From: UBA5078 sp964538025
GTDB taxonomy: Bacteria > Pseudomonadota > Gammaproteobacteria > Pseudomonadales > Pseudohongiellaceae
Direction of reading: 5' to 3'
Length of the DNA stretch: 64,000 nucleotides
Assembly: GCA_964538025.1 (NCBI GenBank)
Contig: CAZICZ010000005.1
Span: 198,616 to 262,615, forward strand
Below the pieces are notes generated by a model, which saw only the letters and a program-made list of their open reading frames with translations, was not told the origin of the DNA and made no database searches. The position numbers and the translations under genes were made by a program. Shown one piece after another: positions 26,651 to 35,229 of the stretch (positions are counted from its first letter, which is position 1; every line of letters begins with the position of its first letter).

Positions 26651-26822
26651 CGCGTGCTCCTTGCTTGTTATTGTGGGATGCGGTGGCGGCAAGTAAGCCA
26701 TGCCGCCGGGCGTTGGGCAAGGCGTTTGCGGCGAGTGGAGCCCCCCCGCTTTGCACATGACGCACTTGCCAAGGCGTGTGTACAATCCTCGCACCTTTTT
26801 ACCCGCCAAAGGAGAATCTGGC

Positions 26823-27812
26823 ATGAGCACGTCCCGTCTTCTCTTCACCCTGTGCAGCGTCCTGTGGTTTCTGACGCCGACCGCCTCTCTGGCCCAGTCT
26901 GCGCCCACACTGCTGGGGGGCACTTGTTCGGCGGGGCCTTCCGCGCCCGTGTCGGAACCCTTGACGGAACGCACTTATGTCCTGGATTTCCCCTGTGACT
27001 ACCGGGCGGGCGAAGACGTGACCGTGATACTCAATCTGCACGGCGCAGGGTCCAACGAACGCTATCAGCGTGCCTATTTTCCGGCGTTCGAAGTAAAGGA
27101 GAAGTACCGCTTGGTCATTGCCACGCCGCACTCGCCCGCCCGACGCTGGCGCGAGGAGGACGACGAATACCTGCAGCACATCACCGATGCCCTGATCGCC
27201 GCCGTTGGGCCCGAGCATGTGAAGGCCTTCTGGCTGATGGGACATTCGCAGGGCGGTGCCACCTCGCGACGTTTGATCTGCACGCCATTTTTTGCAGACA
27301 AGGTGGACGGCTTTGTCAGCCTCTCCGGCGGTCGCCTCGGCGGTGCGCCGGCGCGTGATCCCGGGGCGGGACGTCCCGTGCAGGCAGGGGCAACGCCTCC
27401 GGCAGCGCCAACAAGCCCTGCCGTCAGCGCGTCCGCTCCTGCCGCAGATCCCGACTGCGCCTTTTCCCACATCTACGCCACAGGCCAGCACGAAATCGTG
27501 ACACTGCCCCCCACCTCCACCTGGGCGCAGAAACTGCAGTGCAGCGAACGCGTCTCACGGGAGGTTGTCGTCGACGACGAGGCTGGCAGAACCCACGACA
27601 GTGGCAACCAGAACCCCGGCACCCGACAGTGGGGGTTGCTCCCCCGTCCGGGCAGCGCACAGGTCTTCGAGTACCAGGGCTGTGGTGACGGCCGCGTCGT
27701 TGCCGATATCGTGCGCCTGGACAAAGGACACACCGAGGGACTGGAGCCGCGGATTATGGAACACATCGTAAAGCTGATGACGAAGGCCGCAGGGGGTAAG
27801 ATTGCGCACTAA
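26823..27812 (+). CDS. Secreted PHB depolymerase-like alpha/beta hydrolase
   Basis: 329 residues with a signal peptide ending at SLAQS (about 24). The hydrolase core has VILNLHGAGSNERYQ (oxyanion region), LMGHSQGGATSRR with the nucleophilic Ser, and a C-terminal KGHTEGLEP His. This order matches the LpqC/poly(3-hydroxybutyrate) depolymerase esterase family. A Pro/Ala-rich insert (about residues 178-210) is unusual and looks like a linker. GGAG (26811-26814) sets the start. A TACAAT -10 element lies at 26781-26786. The gene is divergent from the beta-helix gene. Confidence 0.82.
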   Translation: MSTSRLLFTLCSVLWFLTPTASLAQSAPTLLGGTCSAGPSAPVSEPLTERTYVLDFPCDYRAGEDVTVILNLHGAGSNERYQRAYFPAFEVKEKYRLVIATPHSPARRWREEDDEYLQHITDALIAAVGPEHVKAFWLMGHSQGGATSRRLICTPFFADKVDGFVSLSGGRLGGAPARDPGAGRPVQAGATPPAAPTSPAVSASAPAADPDCAFSHIYATGQHEIVTLPPTSTWAQKLQCSERVSREVVVDDEAGRTHDSGNQNPGTRQWGLLPRPGSAQVFEYQGCGDGRVVADIVRLDKGHTEGLEPRIMEHIVKLMTKAAGGKIAH

Positions 27813-27905
27813 CACAAATGCCGGATCGGATTGACTTGGCGCAATGACGTGTCGATATTACCCTGCGAGAATTCGCCCACCAAAAATCATGATAAGGAAA
27901 CACTG

Positions 27906-28496
27906 ATGAGACTACACCGACCCCTCGCTGTTGCCCTGCTCGCGCTGTGCGCAAGCACACCGCTGCTCGCCCAAACCAATGAAGAGATGATCGCGCAGGC
28001 GATTCGCCCGCTGCCGGATGACCTCAAAGAAGGTGCGACTGTCTATCGTTATGACCCAGCGACAGGCGAGCGCATCGTCCTGCGTCAGGGAAATAATCAG
28101 GTGGAATGCCGTCCAAAGGACGAGGAAGGGTTTACCCGTTGCTCTCCTACGGCGAATGCCTCACGCAGCGACTTGAGCGCGCGTCTGCGGGCACAGGGAC
28201 TTTCCGACGAGGAGGTCAACGCAGCACTGGCGGATGCGGAGCAGAAGGGACTGATCAATCCCCGTATATTTGGCGCGCTGAGTTACCGTCTCTACGACGA
28301 GCCAGACCGCATCCAGTTGCTGTGGATCGTGTCCGTGCCCAATGCCACTCCGGAACAACTCGGCATGCCCACCGGGGCCCAGCGCAGCAATGCGATCGCC
28401 GGCCATGGCACTCCCTGGATGATGGAGCCCGGCACTCCCGGCGCCCATCTGATGATCCCGATCAACGGCACGCCGCTGTCCAACAAACCGCAATAA
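27906..28496 (+). CDS. Secreted protein of unknown function
   Basis: 196 residues with a signal peptide (cut after LLAQ, about 22). The mature protein starts with a helical acidic stretch and has a GATVYRYDPATGERIVLRQG segment and two cysteines (VECRP, TRCSP). A helical RAQGLSDEEVNAALADAEQ region follows. No family recognised. Start at 27906 is preceded by AAGGA. It is 93 bp after the esterase gene on the same strand and may be co-transcribed. Confidence 0.65.
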   Translation: MRLHRPLAVALLALCASTPLLAQTNEEMIAQAIRPLPDDLKEGATVYRYDPATGERIVLRQGNNQVECRPKDEEGFTRCSPTANASRSDLSARLRAQGLSDEEVNAALADAEQKGLINPRIFGALSYRLYDEPDRIQLLWIVSVPNATPEQLGMPTGAQRSNAIAGHGTPWMMEPGTPGAHLMIPINGTPLSNKPQ

Positions 28497-28500
28497 GCCT

Positions 28501-28911
28501 TTACGCCGAACAGATCAGCCCGCGCGCCTGCAGATGCAACGCAGTCGTGCCGGGCGCCTCCGGCAGCGTGACCCAGCGGGTCTCCTGCATCACATACGCA
28601 TTACTTCCCGAGCGGGCCAATGCCACGCGAAACTCCCGAATCAACGCGTCCAGTGCTTCCTGAGCACTGCCCGCTGCCGGGCCTTCCAGACGCAATGTGC
28701 CCGTATCGGCACACTCGGCAAGGGATACCAGGGACGCCGCTACTGAAGCCGGCACCAGTTCGGCACCGACGGCTTCGTAAAAGTTCTCCTCGGTGAGCTC
28801 AATGGGGTCGAGACTGCCCGAGGGCGTCGGTACCTGAGGGCTGGTGCAGGCGACCAGAAGCACGGGAGCGAGCGCGGCGATGAACCGAAATAATTGATCA
28901 TTCGTAGGCAT
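28501..28911 (-). CDS. Small lipoprotein of unknown function
   Basis: 136 residues from the ATG at 28911, which gives a lipoprotein signal (LAPVLLVACTSP, lipobox Cys about residue 22). The mature protein is about 115 residues with a C-terminal cysteine. From memory it resembles small DUF4156-like or Rcs-associated lipoproteins only loosely; I do not assign a family. Convergent with the preceding gene (4 bp between stops) and divergent from the SnoaL-like gene. Confidence 0.65.
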   Translation of the reverse strand: MPTNDQLFRFIAALAPVLLVACTSPQVPTPSGSLDPIELTEENFYEAVGAELVPASVAASLVSLAECADTGTLRLEGPAAGSAQEALDALIREFRVALARSGSNAYVMQETRWVTLPEAPGTTALHLQARGLICSA

Positions 28912-29026
28912 GTGAAACAGATTTCCTTTGCGAGGTTGTGGGCCCATTCTACACGGCCAGGCCTTGGCAGGGAGATGATCAGAATCAAGCAAGCCGTATG
29001 ACGGCAAAGCGCACAGGAGAAATTCA

Positions 29027-29404
29027 ATGTCACCCAGCACCCTCGCCCGCACCCTTTTTGATGCCATCGCACACGGTGATGAGGAGGCCATGAGGTCAGT
29101 CTGTGCTTCCTCGCTGGAGGTCCGGCAGAACAGTGCACCGCCGGCGACACTGGACTGGCTTGTGCTGTATGCCAGAACCGTGCGCTCGGTAATGCCAGAC
29201 CTGCGCTACGAGCAGATCCTCTGTCAGGACTTGCCCAACGGTTTTGTCGAGGAACACAGCGTCTGCGGCACCCTGCCGGATGGAAGCCTCTTCTCGGTCA
29301 GGGCGTGCGTAGTTGGAGACGTGTCCCAGGGGCGTATCACCCGCCTGCGGGAGTACGCGGACTCCGCTGCAGCAGCCGGCCTGGCGCGGGCGCTAGGTCG
29401 CTGA
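29027..29404 (+). CDS. SnoaL/NTF2-like domain protein
   Basis: 125 residues, no signal peptide. The pattern TLARTLFDAIAHGDEEAMRS at the start, a central MPDLRYEQI strand, and the end segment GRITRLREYADSAAAAGL are typical of SnoaL-like NTF2-fold proteins, which act as small-molecule isomerases or as ligand-binding proteins. AGGAG lies 8 bp before the ATG. Substrate unknown. Confidence 0.8.
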   Translation: MSPSTLARTLFDAIAHGDEEAMRSVCASSLEVRQNSAPPATLDWLVLYARTVRSVMPDLRYEQILCQDLPNGFVEEHSVCGTLPDGSLFSVRACVVGDVSQGRITRLREYADSAAAAGLARALGR

Positions 29405-29553
29405 GGCTCCGGCGGTGATTTCACCCTATTGTTGGCAAAACTCGCCATATCTGCGCCTTCAAAAAGTCATTTTATTGTTTTAAATCAGCATATTAAAGAC
29501 TGGCACAGAGTCTGCATTCTTCTGCGTGTCAAACACACTATTTGGAGGCTGTG

Positions 29554-29904
29554 ATGTCCGTTTCCCGCGTTCCCTATCGTCCCTTGCCGCTGTTTACCCG
29601 ACTGGTTGGCCTCGCGCTTGCCGGCGGACTCCTGGTGCTGGGGATCATTGGCCTGATCCTGCCAGTGATCCCGGGGCTGGTCTTTCTGTTTCTGGCGCTG
29701 TTTGTCATGACGCGTCTCTCGCATCGCATCGCGGCCTTTGCGCATCGCCAGCCCTGGTTTGCCCGTCATGCGCACCCGTTCCAACGCGCGTCGGGCCTGA
29801 GCGTCGGGCGCCGACTTGCGCTGGGCAGCCTGGTCCTGTTGCGCTCGGTGATGCAGGGGATGGACGCGGCCTACACCTGGGTGCAGAGCGCCGGCAGGCG
29901 TTAA
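29554..29904 (+). CDS. DUF454/YbaN-like small inner-membrane protein
   Basis: 116 residues with two hydrophobic helices at about 15-55 containing GLILPVIPGLVFLFLALFVM, close to the YbaN (DUF454) pattern, then a basic cytosolic tail with His-Pro-Phe motifs. GGAGG at 29544-29548 selects the ATG at 29554 over an upstream TTG. Function unknown. The 149 bp upstream is AT-rich and probably carries its promoter. Confidence 0.72.
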   Translation: MSVSRVPYRPLPLFTRLVGLALAGGLLVLGIIGLILPVIPGLVFLFLALFVMTRLSHRIAAFAHRQPWFARHAHPFQRASGLSVGRRLALGSLVLLRSVMQGMDAAYTWVQSAGRR

Positions 29905-29986
29905 TCCCGTGCGCGGGTTTACAAGCCCGCACGGGGATAGCAGAATCCGGGGCGCATGACGTCCCCATTCACCCAGGATGATCACC

Positions 29987-30397
29987 ATGGATAAGCTCCC
30001 CGATGCGTTACAGGGACAGTGCCACTGCGGCCAGGTTCACTGGACCTTCACTGGAATGCCGGAATCGGCGACCGCCTGCAACTGCACCGTCTGCCGCCGT
30101 TATGGCACCTTGTGGGCGTATGACTTCGAAAACGAGGGCATTCATGTCCGTGGGGAGACGACGGCCTATGTGCGGGGTGATCGCTCGATCGGCTTTCATT
30201 TCTGCCCGCGCTGCGGATGTGTCGCCTACTGGCGCGCCCTGCATCCCGGAAAAGACGGTCGACGACGTATTGCCGTCAACCTGCGCCTGACCGAACCCGA
30301 CCCCATTGCCGCTCTGCCCATCGACCATTTTGAGGGACTGCACACCTTCGAGGATCTGCCGCGCGATGGCAGAACCATCGCCGATCTGTGGTTCTAG
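29987..30397 (+). CDS. GFA family zinc protein (formaldehyde-activating enzyme-like)
   Basis: 136 residues. The zinc ligands of the GFA fold are present: GQCHCGQVHW, ACNCTVCRRYG and FCPRCGCVAYW. Members include the glutathione-dependent formaldehyde-activating enzyme, but most homologues have no known substrate. Start at 29987 has AGGA eight bases before it; a nearer ATG at 29978 is possible and adds three residues. Confidence 0.87.
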   Translation: MDKLPDALQGQCHCGQVHWTFTGMPESATACNCTVCRRYGTLWAYDFENEGIHVRGETTAYVRGDRSIGFHFCPRCGCVAYWRALHPGKDGRRRIAVNLRLTEPDPIAALPIDHFEGLHTFEDLPRDGRTIADLWF

Positions 30398-30521
30398 GTG
30401 GGTTCCCCTGAATATAATTTCCGTGCTGGCAGGTCTGCCTGCTAGAGTTAACGTACACAGCGCACTGGCATCGCCAATCGCGCGACATACCATCGATTTC
30501 CCACGAATCCGGAGTTATTCC

Positions 30522-31337
30522 ATGCGATCACGACGTCTCCCGTTCACCGCCTCACTCCTGTTGCTCCTGCTGGCCGGGCCCAGTCACGCCGATGATGCCG
30601 AACGTCTGCAGGCCCTGAGTGTCGGCGCCCACCGCAGTGCGGAGAATATTGCCCGGAATGCCTACCGTCACCCGGTGGAAACGCTGCAGTTTTTCGGTCT
30701 TAAATCCGGAATGACCGTCATAGAAATCCTGCCAGGCGGCGGGTGGTATAGCGAAATCCTCGCCCCCTTTCTCAAGGACAACGGGACCTATTACGCGGCC
30801 CATTTCTCGCCAAATTCGCACCTGAGCTATCAACCGCCCATGCTGCGCAATTTTGAGGCACGCGTGGCCGGTAATCCCGAAATCTACGGCGGTACCCGTA
30901 TCACCCGCCTGTACCCGCCAAACGAAACAGAGATCGCGCCTGCCGGGTCCGCCGACCTCGCCCTGACCTTCCGCAACGTCCACAACTGGATCATGGCGGG
31001 CACGCAGCATGAGCATTTTGCGGCCTTCTACACGGCCCTGAAACCGGGTGGCGTCCTGGGAGTGGTAGAACACCGCGCCCCCACCGGAAGCTCCATGGAG
31101 GTGATGCAGACGACCGGGTATGTCACACAGGAATATGTCATCGAGCTGGCCCAGCAAGCCGGCTTTGTGCTGGAAGCAAGTGCCGAAATCAACGCCAATC
31201 CCCGCGACCTGAAGAACTACCCGGAAGGGGTGTGGACGCTACCGCCCACGTTTGAGCTGGGCGAGGTCGACAAGGACAAATACCTCGCCATCGGCGAGAG
31301 TGACCGCATGACGCTGAAATTCGTCAAACCCCGCTAA
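30522..31337 (+). CDS. Exported SAM-methyltransferase-like protein
   Basis: 271 residues. It has a signal peptide (LPFTASLLLLLLAGPSHA) followed by a class I methyltransferase fold: MTVIEILPGGGWYSEIL as the SAM loop, ADLALTFRNVHNW as motif IV, and ALKPGGVLGVVEHRAP as post-motif. It belongs to the COG4798-type predicted methyltransferases, which are regularly predicted to be exported, although SAM is not known to be present in the periplasm; the role may therefore be something other than methylation. GGAG precedes the ATG at 30522. It is followed by its own terminator. Confidence 0.82.
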   Translation: MRSRRLPFTASLLLLLLAGPSHADDAERLQALSVGAHRSAENIARNAYRHPVETLQFFGLKSGMTVIEILPGGGWYSEILAPFLKDNGTYYAAHFSPNSHLSYQPPMLRNFEARVAGNPEIYGGTRITRLYPPNETEIAPAGSADLALTFRNVHNWIMAGTQHEHFAAFYTALKPGGVLGVVEHRAPTGSSMEVMQTTGYVTQEYVIELAQQAGFVLEASAEINANPRDLKNYPEGVWTLPPTFELGEVDKDKYLAIGESDRMTLKFVKPR

Positions 31338-31352
31338 GCGACTCGCCTGAGA

Positions 31353-31384
31353 CCGTGCCGGACAACTTTCTGGCACGGCTTTTC
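31353..31384 (+). terminator. Terminator after the exported methyltransferase-like gene
   Basis: CCGTGCC (31353-31359) pairs with GGCACGG (31372-31378) around a 12-base loop, then CTTTTCT. It isolates this gene from the ferredoxin-P450 operon. Confidence 0.65.
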
Positions 31385-31524
31385 TGTGGCGGTGAACGCC
31401 CCTCGCCGGAGGCACGACCCCGACACTGCGTTCGTGTTACAGACACCCGCCTTTGTCTTCAGATTGCCCCAAAACCTTGCTATCGTGGCATCTCTTTTTT
31501 TACTGACAGCACACGGATTACACC

Positions 31525-31845
31525 ATGGTTAAGATTCTTTTCATTGAACACAACGGCACGGAACATCCGGTGGAGGTCGCTCCCGGGTCGACGGTGATGG
31601 ACGCCGCCGTCAGCAATGGCGTTCCCGGCATCGATGCGGACTGCGGTGGCTTCTGTTCCTGCGCCACCTGCCACGTGTTTGTGAATGAAGACTGGCTGGC
31701 CCAATTGCCGCCCATGTCCTCCACCGAAGAGGCGATGCTGAGCCTGAGCCCCGACCGCAAACCCAACTCACGGCTGTCCTGCCAATTGCCGGTGGTGGAT
31801 TCCCTGGATGGCCTCATTGTGCGCACACCCGAATTCCAATACTGA
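31525..31845 (+). CDS. 2Fe-2S ferredoxin (adrenodoxin/putidaredoxin type)
   Basis: 106 residues. Cys40, Cys46, Cys49 and Cys86 are spaced C-x5-C-x2-C-x36-C as in vertebrate-type ferredoxins; an extra Cys44 lies in the cluster loop. It ends with a HTPEFQY-like tail. It should deliver electrons to the P450 encoded 50 bp downstream. The matching FAD ferredoxin reductase is not in the window. Confidence 0.93.
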   Translation: MVKILFIEHNGTEHPVEVAPGSTVMDAAVSNGVPGIDADCGGFCSCATCHVFVNEDWLAQLPPMSSTEEAMLSLSPDRKPNSRLSCQLPVVDSLDGLIVRTPEFQY

Positions 31846-31895
31846 ACAGGAATGCCCTTACCGGCACCACGTCAAGACCAAAGGGGGGAATGACG

Positions 31896-33167
31896 ATGAG
31901 TGAGACCGCACCGCAGAGCCAGCCGCGAAAAAGCCGCTGGAGCCTTGTTGGCATAGACCCGTACAGCCTGCCACTGGAAAAGATCGATCTCTCGCATCCC
32001 GGCATCTGGCAGGCGAATGAATTCCTGCCCTTTATGGAACGACTGCGCAAGGAAGACCCGGTGCATTACTGTCCCGAGTCTGCGGTGGGGCCTTACTGGT
32101 CGGTCACCCGCTTCAAGGACATCATGGAAGTGGACTCCTCGCCCCATCTGTATTCCTCCGAGCCCACGATCGGCATAGTCGACACCTTTGAGGAGTTCAC
32201 GCTGCCCTCCTTCATTGCCATGGACCCACCCAAGCATGATGACCAGCGCCGGGTGGTCCAGGGCGTCGTGGCACCCAGCAATCTGGCCAAGCTGGAAGGG
32301 CTGATCCGCCAGCGCGTGTGCGCCATCTTCGACGCGCTGCCTCTGCATCAGGAATTCGATTGGGTCGAGAAAGTCTCCATCGAACTGACGACGCAAATGC
32401 TCGCCACGCTGTTTGATTTTCCGTTCGAGCAGCGCGCCAAGCTGACCTATTGGTCGGATGTGGCCACTGCCATCCCGGGAGGCGGAGTGGTCCAGACGCA
32501 GGAGGAGCGCTGGGAGGCCATTCAGGAGTGTCTCGCGATGTTTACCCGTCTGTGGAATGAACGGGTCAACAGCGCCCCGGGCAATGACCTCATCTCCATG
32601 CTGGCGCACGGCGAGGCGACGCGCAACATGCCGCCCATGGAGTATCTGGGCAACGTCATCCTGCTGATCGTCGGGGGCAATGACACCACGCGCAATTCCA
32701 TCAGCGGCGGGGTGGTGGCCCTGAATGAAAACCCGGCGGAATACGCGAAACTGCGCGCCAACCCTGGACTGATTCCCAACATGGTCTCCGAAATCATCCG
32801 CTGGCAGACTCCGCTGGCGTATATGCGCCGCACGGCGAAAGTGGATACCGTGCTCGGCGGCAAACAGATCCGCAAAGGCGACAAAGTGGTCATGTGGTAT
32901 GCCTCCGGCAACCGCGACGAAGACGCGATCGAAAACCCCAATGCGTTTTTGATCGATCGGCCCAATGCGCGCCACCATCTTTCCTTCGGATTCGGCCTGC
33001 ACCGCTGCATGGGCAACCGTCTCGCGGAAATGCAGCTGCGCATTGTGTGGGAAGAAATCATGCGCCGCTTCCATTTTGTGGAGGTAGTCGGCGCGCCGGA
33101 GCGGGTATACTCAAGCTTCGTCAAAGGCTACACCAAACTGCCCGTTGTGCTTCATCCCCTGCCTTGA
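31896..33167 (+). CDS. Cytochrome P450, CYP153-like alkane/fatty acid terminal hydroxylase
   Basis: 423 residues. The heme-binding loop FGFGLHRCMGNRLAE places Cys371 as the axial ligand; LLIVGGNDTTRNS is the oxygen-binding I helix; SEIIRWQTPLAYMRRTA is the ExxR region. The segments around these (for example VVMWYASGNRDEDAI) are typical of CYP153, which oxidises the ends of medium-chain alkanes and alkyl chains. The ATG at 31896 is preferred over 31890 because the ribosome site AAGGGGGG (31881-31888) needs spacing. The operon contains ferredoxin upstream and a HAD-like protein 13 bp downstream. Confidence 0.92.
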   Translation: MSETAPQSQPRKSRWSLVGIDPYSLPLEKIDLSHPGIWQANEFLPFMERLRKEDPVHYCPESAVGPYWSVTRFKDIMEVDSSPHLYSSEPTIGIVDTFEEFTLPSFIAMDPPKHDDQRRVVQGVVAPSNLAKLEGLIRQRVCAIFDALPLHQEFDWVEKVSIELTTQMLATLFDFPFEQRAKLTYWSDVATAIPGGGVVQTQEERWEAIQECLAMFTRLWNERVNSAPGNDLISMLAHGEATRNMPPMEYLGNVILLIVGGNDTTRNSISGGVVALNENPAEYAKLRANPGLIPNMVSEIIRWQTPLAYMRRTAKVDTVLGGKQIRKGDKVVMWYASGNRDEDAIENPNAFLIDRPNARHHLSFGFGLHRCMGNRLAEMQLRIVWEEIMRRFHFVEVVGAPERVYSSFVKGYTKLPVVLHPLP

Positions 33168-33180
33168 TCACGAGGTTGCC

Positions 33181-34014
33181 ATGACACACACGCCACACGC
33201 TCACTCTGCCCGTCGCCAGTTTCTGCAACTTGCCGGCCGCACGCTGGCTCTCAGCCCTCTGGCCGGTCTCGGCCTGTTGTCCCTGCCGGCCCGCGCACAG
33301 ACCACCCCGCTGGGCGTCAAAGCGTTGGTGTTTGATGTCTTTGGTACCGTGGTGGACTGGCATACGTCCATTGTGCGAGAGGGAGAAATGCTCGCGGAGA
33401 AAAAGGGCTATACGGTGGACTGGAGTGCATTCGCCACCCGCTGGCGAGGCGGCTATGGCCCTTCCATGAACCGGGTGCGCACGGGCGAGCTGCCCTGGAC
33501 CAAACTGGACGACCTGCACCGGATGGTGCTGGATCAACTGGTGGTGGAGTTCGGGCTCACGGGCCTGAGCGAGGAAGAACTGACGCATTTCAATCTGGCC
33601 TGGCACCGTTTGATCCCCTGGCCGGATTCGGTGGTGGGCCTCGCGCGGCTGCGCAGCCACTACACCATCGCCTCCCTCTCCAACGGCAATGTGTCGCTGC
33701 TGCTGGACATCGCAAAAAACGCGGGCATTCAGTGGGATACCGTGCTGTCGGCGGAATTGTCCTACCACTACAAGCCGGACCCGGAGGCCTATCTGAAGGC
33801 GCCGGAACTGCTCAGCCTGCGGCCGGATCAGGTGATGATGGTCGCCACGCATCCCAGCGACCTGCGTAGCGCGGCAGAAACCGGGCTGAGAACGGCCTAC
33901 GTGCATCGGGCTCTGGAGGCAGGGGCAGACCGCCCGAAGGCGCCGCCCGCCCGCGACGAGTTTGATTTTTTTGCAGACGACTTTATCGATCTGGCCACAC
34001 AACTGGGGGCGTAA
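33181..34014 (+). CDS. Tat-exported haloacid dehalogenase type II-like HAD hydrolase
   Basis: 277 residues. A twin-arginine signal (SARRQFLQLAGRTLALSP, ending ARAQT) directs it to the periplasm, unusual for this family. Catalytic parts are present: nucleophile Asp in VFDVFGTVVDW, SLSNGN, and Lys in HYKPDPEAY. The last motif reads ATHPSDL, where family members usually carry Asn before the Asp region, so dehalogenase activity is uncertain. It is the third gene of the ferredoxin-P450 operon, which suggests action on the same class of substrate. Confidence 0.85.
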   Translation: MTHTPHAHSARRQFLQLAGRTLALSPLAGLGLLSLPARAQTTPLGVKALVFDVFGTVVDWHTSIVREGEMLAEKKGYTVDWSAFATRWRGGYGPSMNRVRTGELPWTKLDDLHRMVLDQLVVEFGLTGLSEEELTHFNLAWHRLIPWPDSVVGLARLRSHYTIASLSNGNVSLLLDIAKNAGIQWDTVLSAELSYHYKPDPEAYLKAPELLSLRPDQVMMVATHPSDLRSAAETGLRTAYVHRALEAGADRPKAPPARDEFDFFADDFIDLATQLGA

Positions 34015-34023
34015 GCCCCCGCG

Positions 34024-35172
34024 TCACTCGCCGTAGCCCTTTCGCAGGACGCCGTTGTTGATGCCGTCGACTTCGCCATCGCGCAGCCATTGCAAGGACG
34101 CATCAAACAGAATCTGCGCATTGACTTCCCACATCGCATTGTGGGACGAACATCCCAAATCCAGCAGCACCTTCTCACTGGCACCCAGGTCTTCATACAT
34201 TTCCGCAACACGGGCGGGCGGCACCTGGCCGTCGTGAATTCCTGCCACCAGCAGCATCGGTGTGCGGGTGTTTCTCACAACCTCCTGCGTCCATCCCCAC
34301 ACGGGAGTGCTCGGCGCGCGGCGCACGCCGGTGCCCCACGTGGCACCGACGGGATCGGAGGCCAGCATGTCTTCCCACACGGCCGCACTGACCTGAGCGG
34401 AGCGCTGGTTCTCGCAGCCGATCTGCCGGTCCCAATTGCGCTCGAAGTCCAGGCGCGACTGCTTGGTCACTGCCGTGCCCGGAATGGGCACGGTATCGGG
34501 GGCCTGCGCCGCGCGATTACGACTGTAGGCGGGTGCCAAAATAACCACACGTTCCACTTTCTCCGGATGGCGGGCGGCATAGCCGGCCGAGCGCGGGCCT
34601 CCTAGCGACCACGCCACCAGATGGACCTTGTCGACACCGCGCAGTGCACGCAGGTAGTCCACGACTGCATTGATGTCGTCCCAGTCGGACTCGATCGTGG
34701 TGGCAGCATACGGGTAGCTTGGTGCACAGGGCGCCGCGATCATGGCGGGAACCAAATCTTCCTGCGCCGAGGTCGCCAGATTGCAGACGTCGTTCATCGG
34801 GTGAGGACGCGTGGACCGGCCGTAGCCCGCGGTGTCCATGGCAAAGGTGTCATAGCCGGCGGCGGCCAAATGCGCCATCCAGCTATAGCCTTCTACCGGC
34901 ACATCGAAGGCGACCTCCGCGGGCGTACCGGCGCCGTGAATGAAGAGCACGACATTGCTGTTCTGGCCGACATTACGGGCGATGGTAGAGGGAAGTGCCC
35001 GTTCGCGGACGTAGAGACTGGCATGCTCACCCGCCATGGCCGGCGCCGTGGACACCACCGGCACATAATGATCAATGCGCACGGGGCTTTCGGCGACAGC
35101 CGCGGCGCTGCTCAGCACTGCTACGCTCAGCACGAAGGATGTCATCAGGGATTGGCGGAGAGATTTTTTCAT
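34024..35172 (-). CDS. Secreted alpha/beta hydrolase
   Basis: 382 residues from the ATG at 35172 (AGGAG 7 bp upstream); signal peptide cut after AAAVAES (about 30). The oxyanion region VVLFIHGAGTPAEVAF and the nucleophile elbow VAWSLGGPRSAGY are clear, with Asp-His candidates in AGIHDGQVPP and SSHNAMW near the end. It may act on esters or amides outside the cytoplasm. It ends 9 bp from the convergent HAD gene. Confidence 0.83.
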   Translation of the reverse strand: MKKSLRQSLMTSFVLSVAVLSSAAAVAESPVRIDHYVPVVSTAPAMAGEHASLYVRERALPSTIARNVGQNSNVVLFIHGAGTPAEVAFDVPVEGYSWMAHLAAAGYDTFAMDTAGYGRSTRPHPMNDVCNLATSAQEDLVPAMIAAPCAPSYPYAATTIESDWDDINAVVDYLRALRGVDKVHLVAWSLGGPRSAGYAARHPEKVERVVILAPAYSRNRAAQAPDTVPIPGTAVTKQSRLDFERNWDRQIGCENQRSAQVSAAVWEDMLASDPVGATWGTGVRRAPSTPVWGWTQEVVRNTRTPMLLVAGIHDGQVPPARVAEMYEDLGASEKVLLDLGCSSHNAMWEVNAQILFDASLQWLRDGEVDGINNGVLRKGYGE

Positions 35173-35229
35173 TGTTGTACTCCTAAAGTGGTATTCCCAA
35201 AAAACGCGATTGAATGGCGGCACTATACC

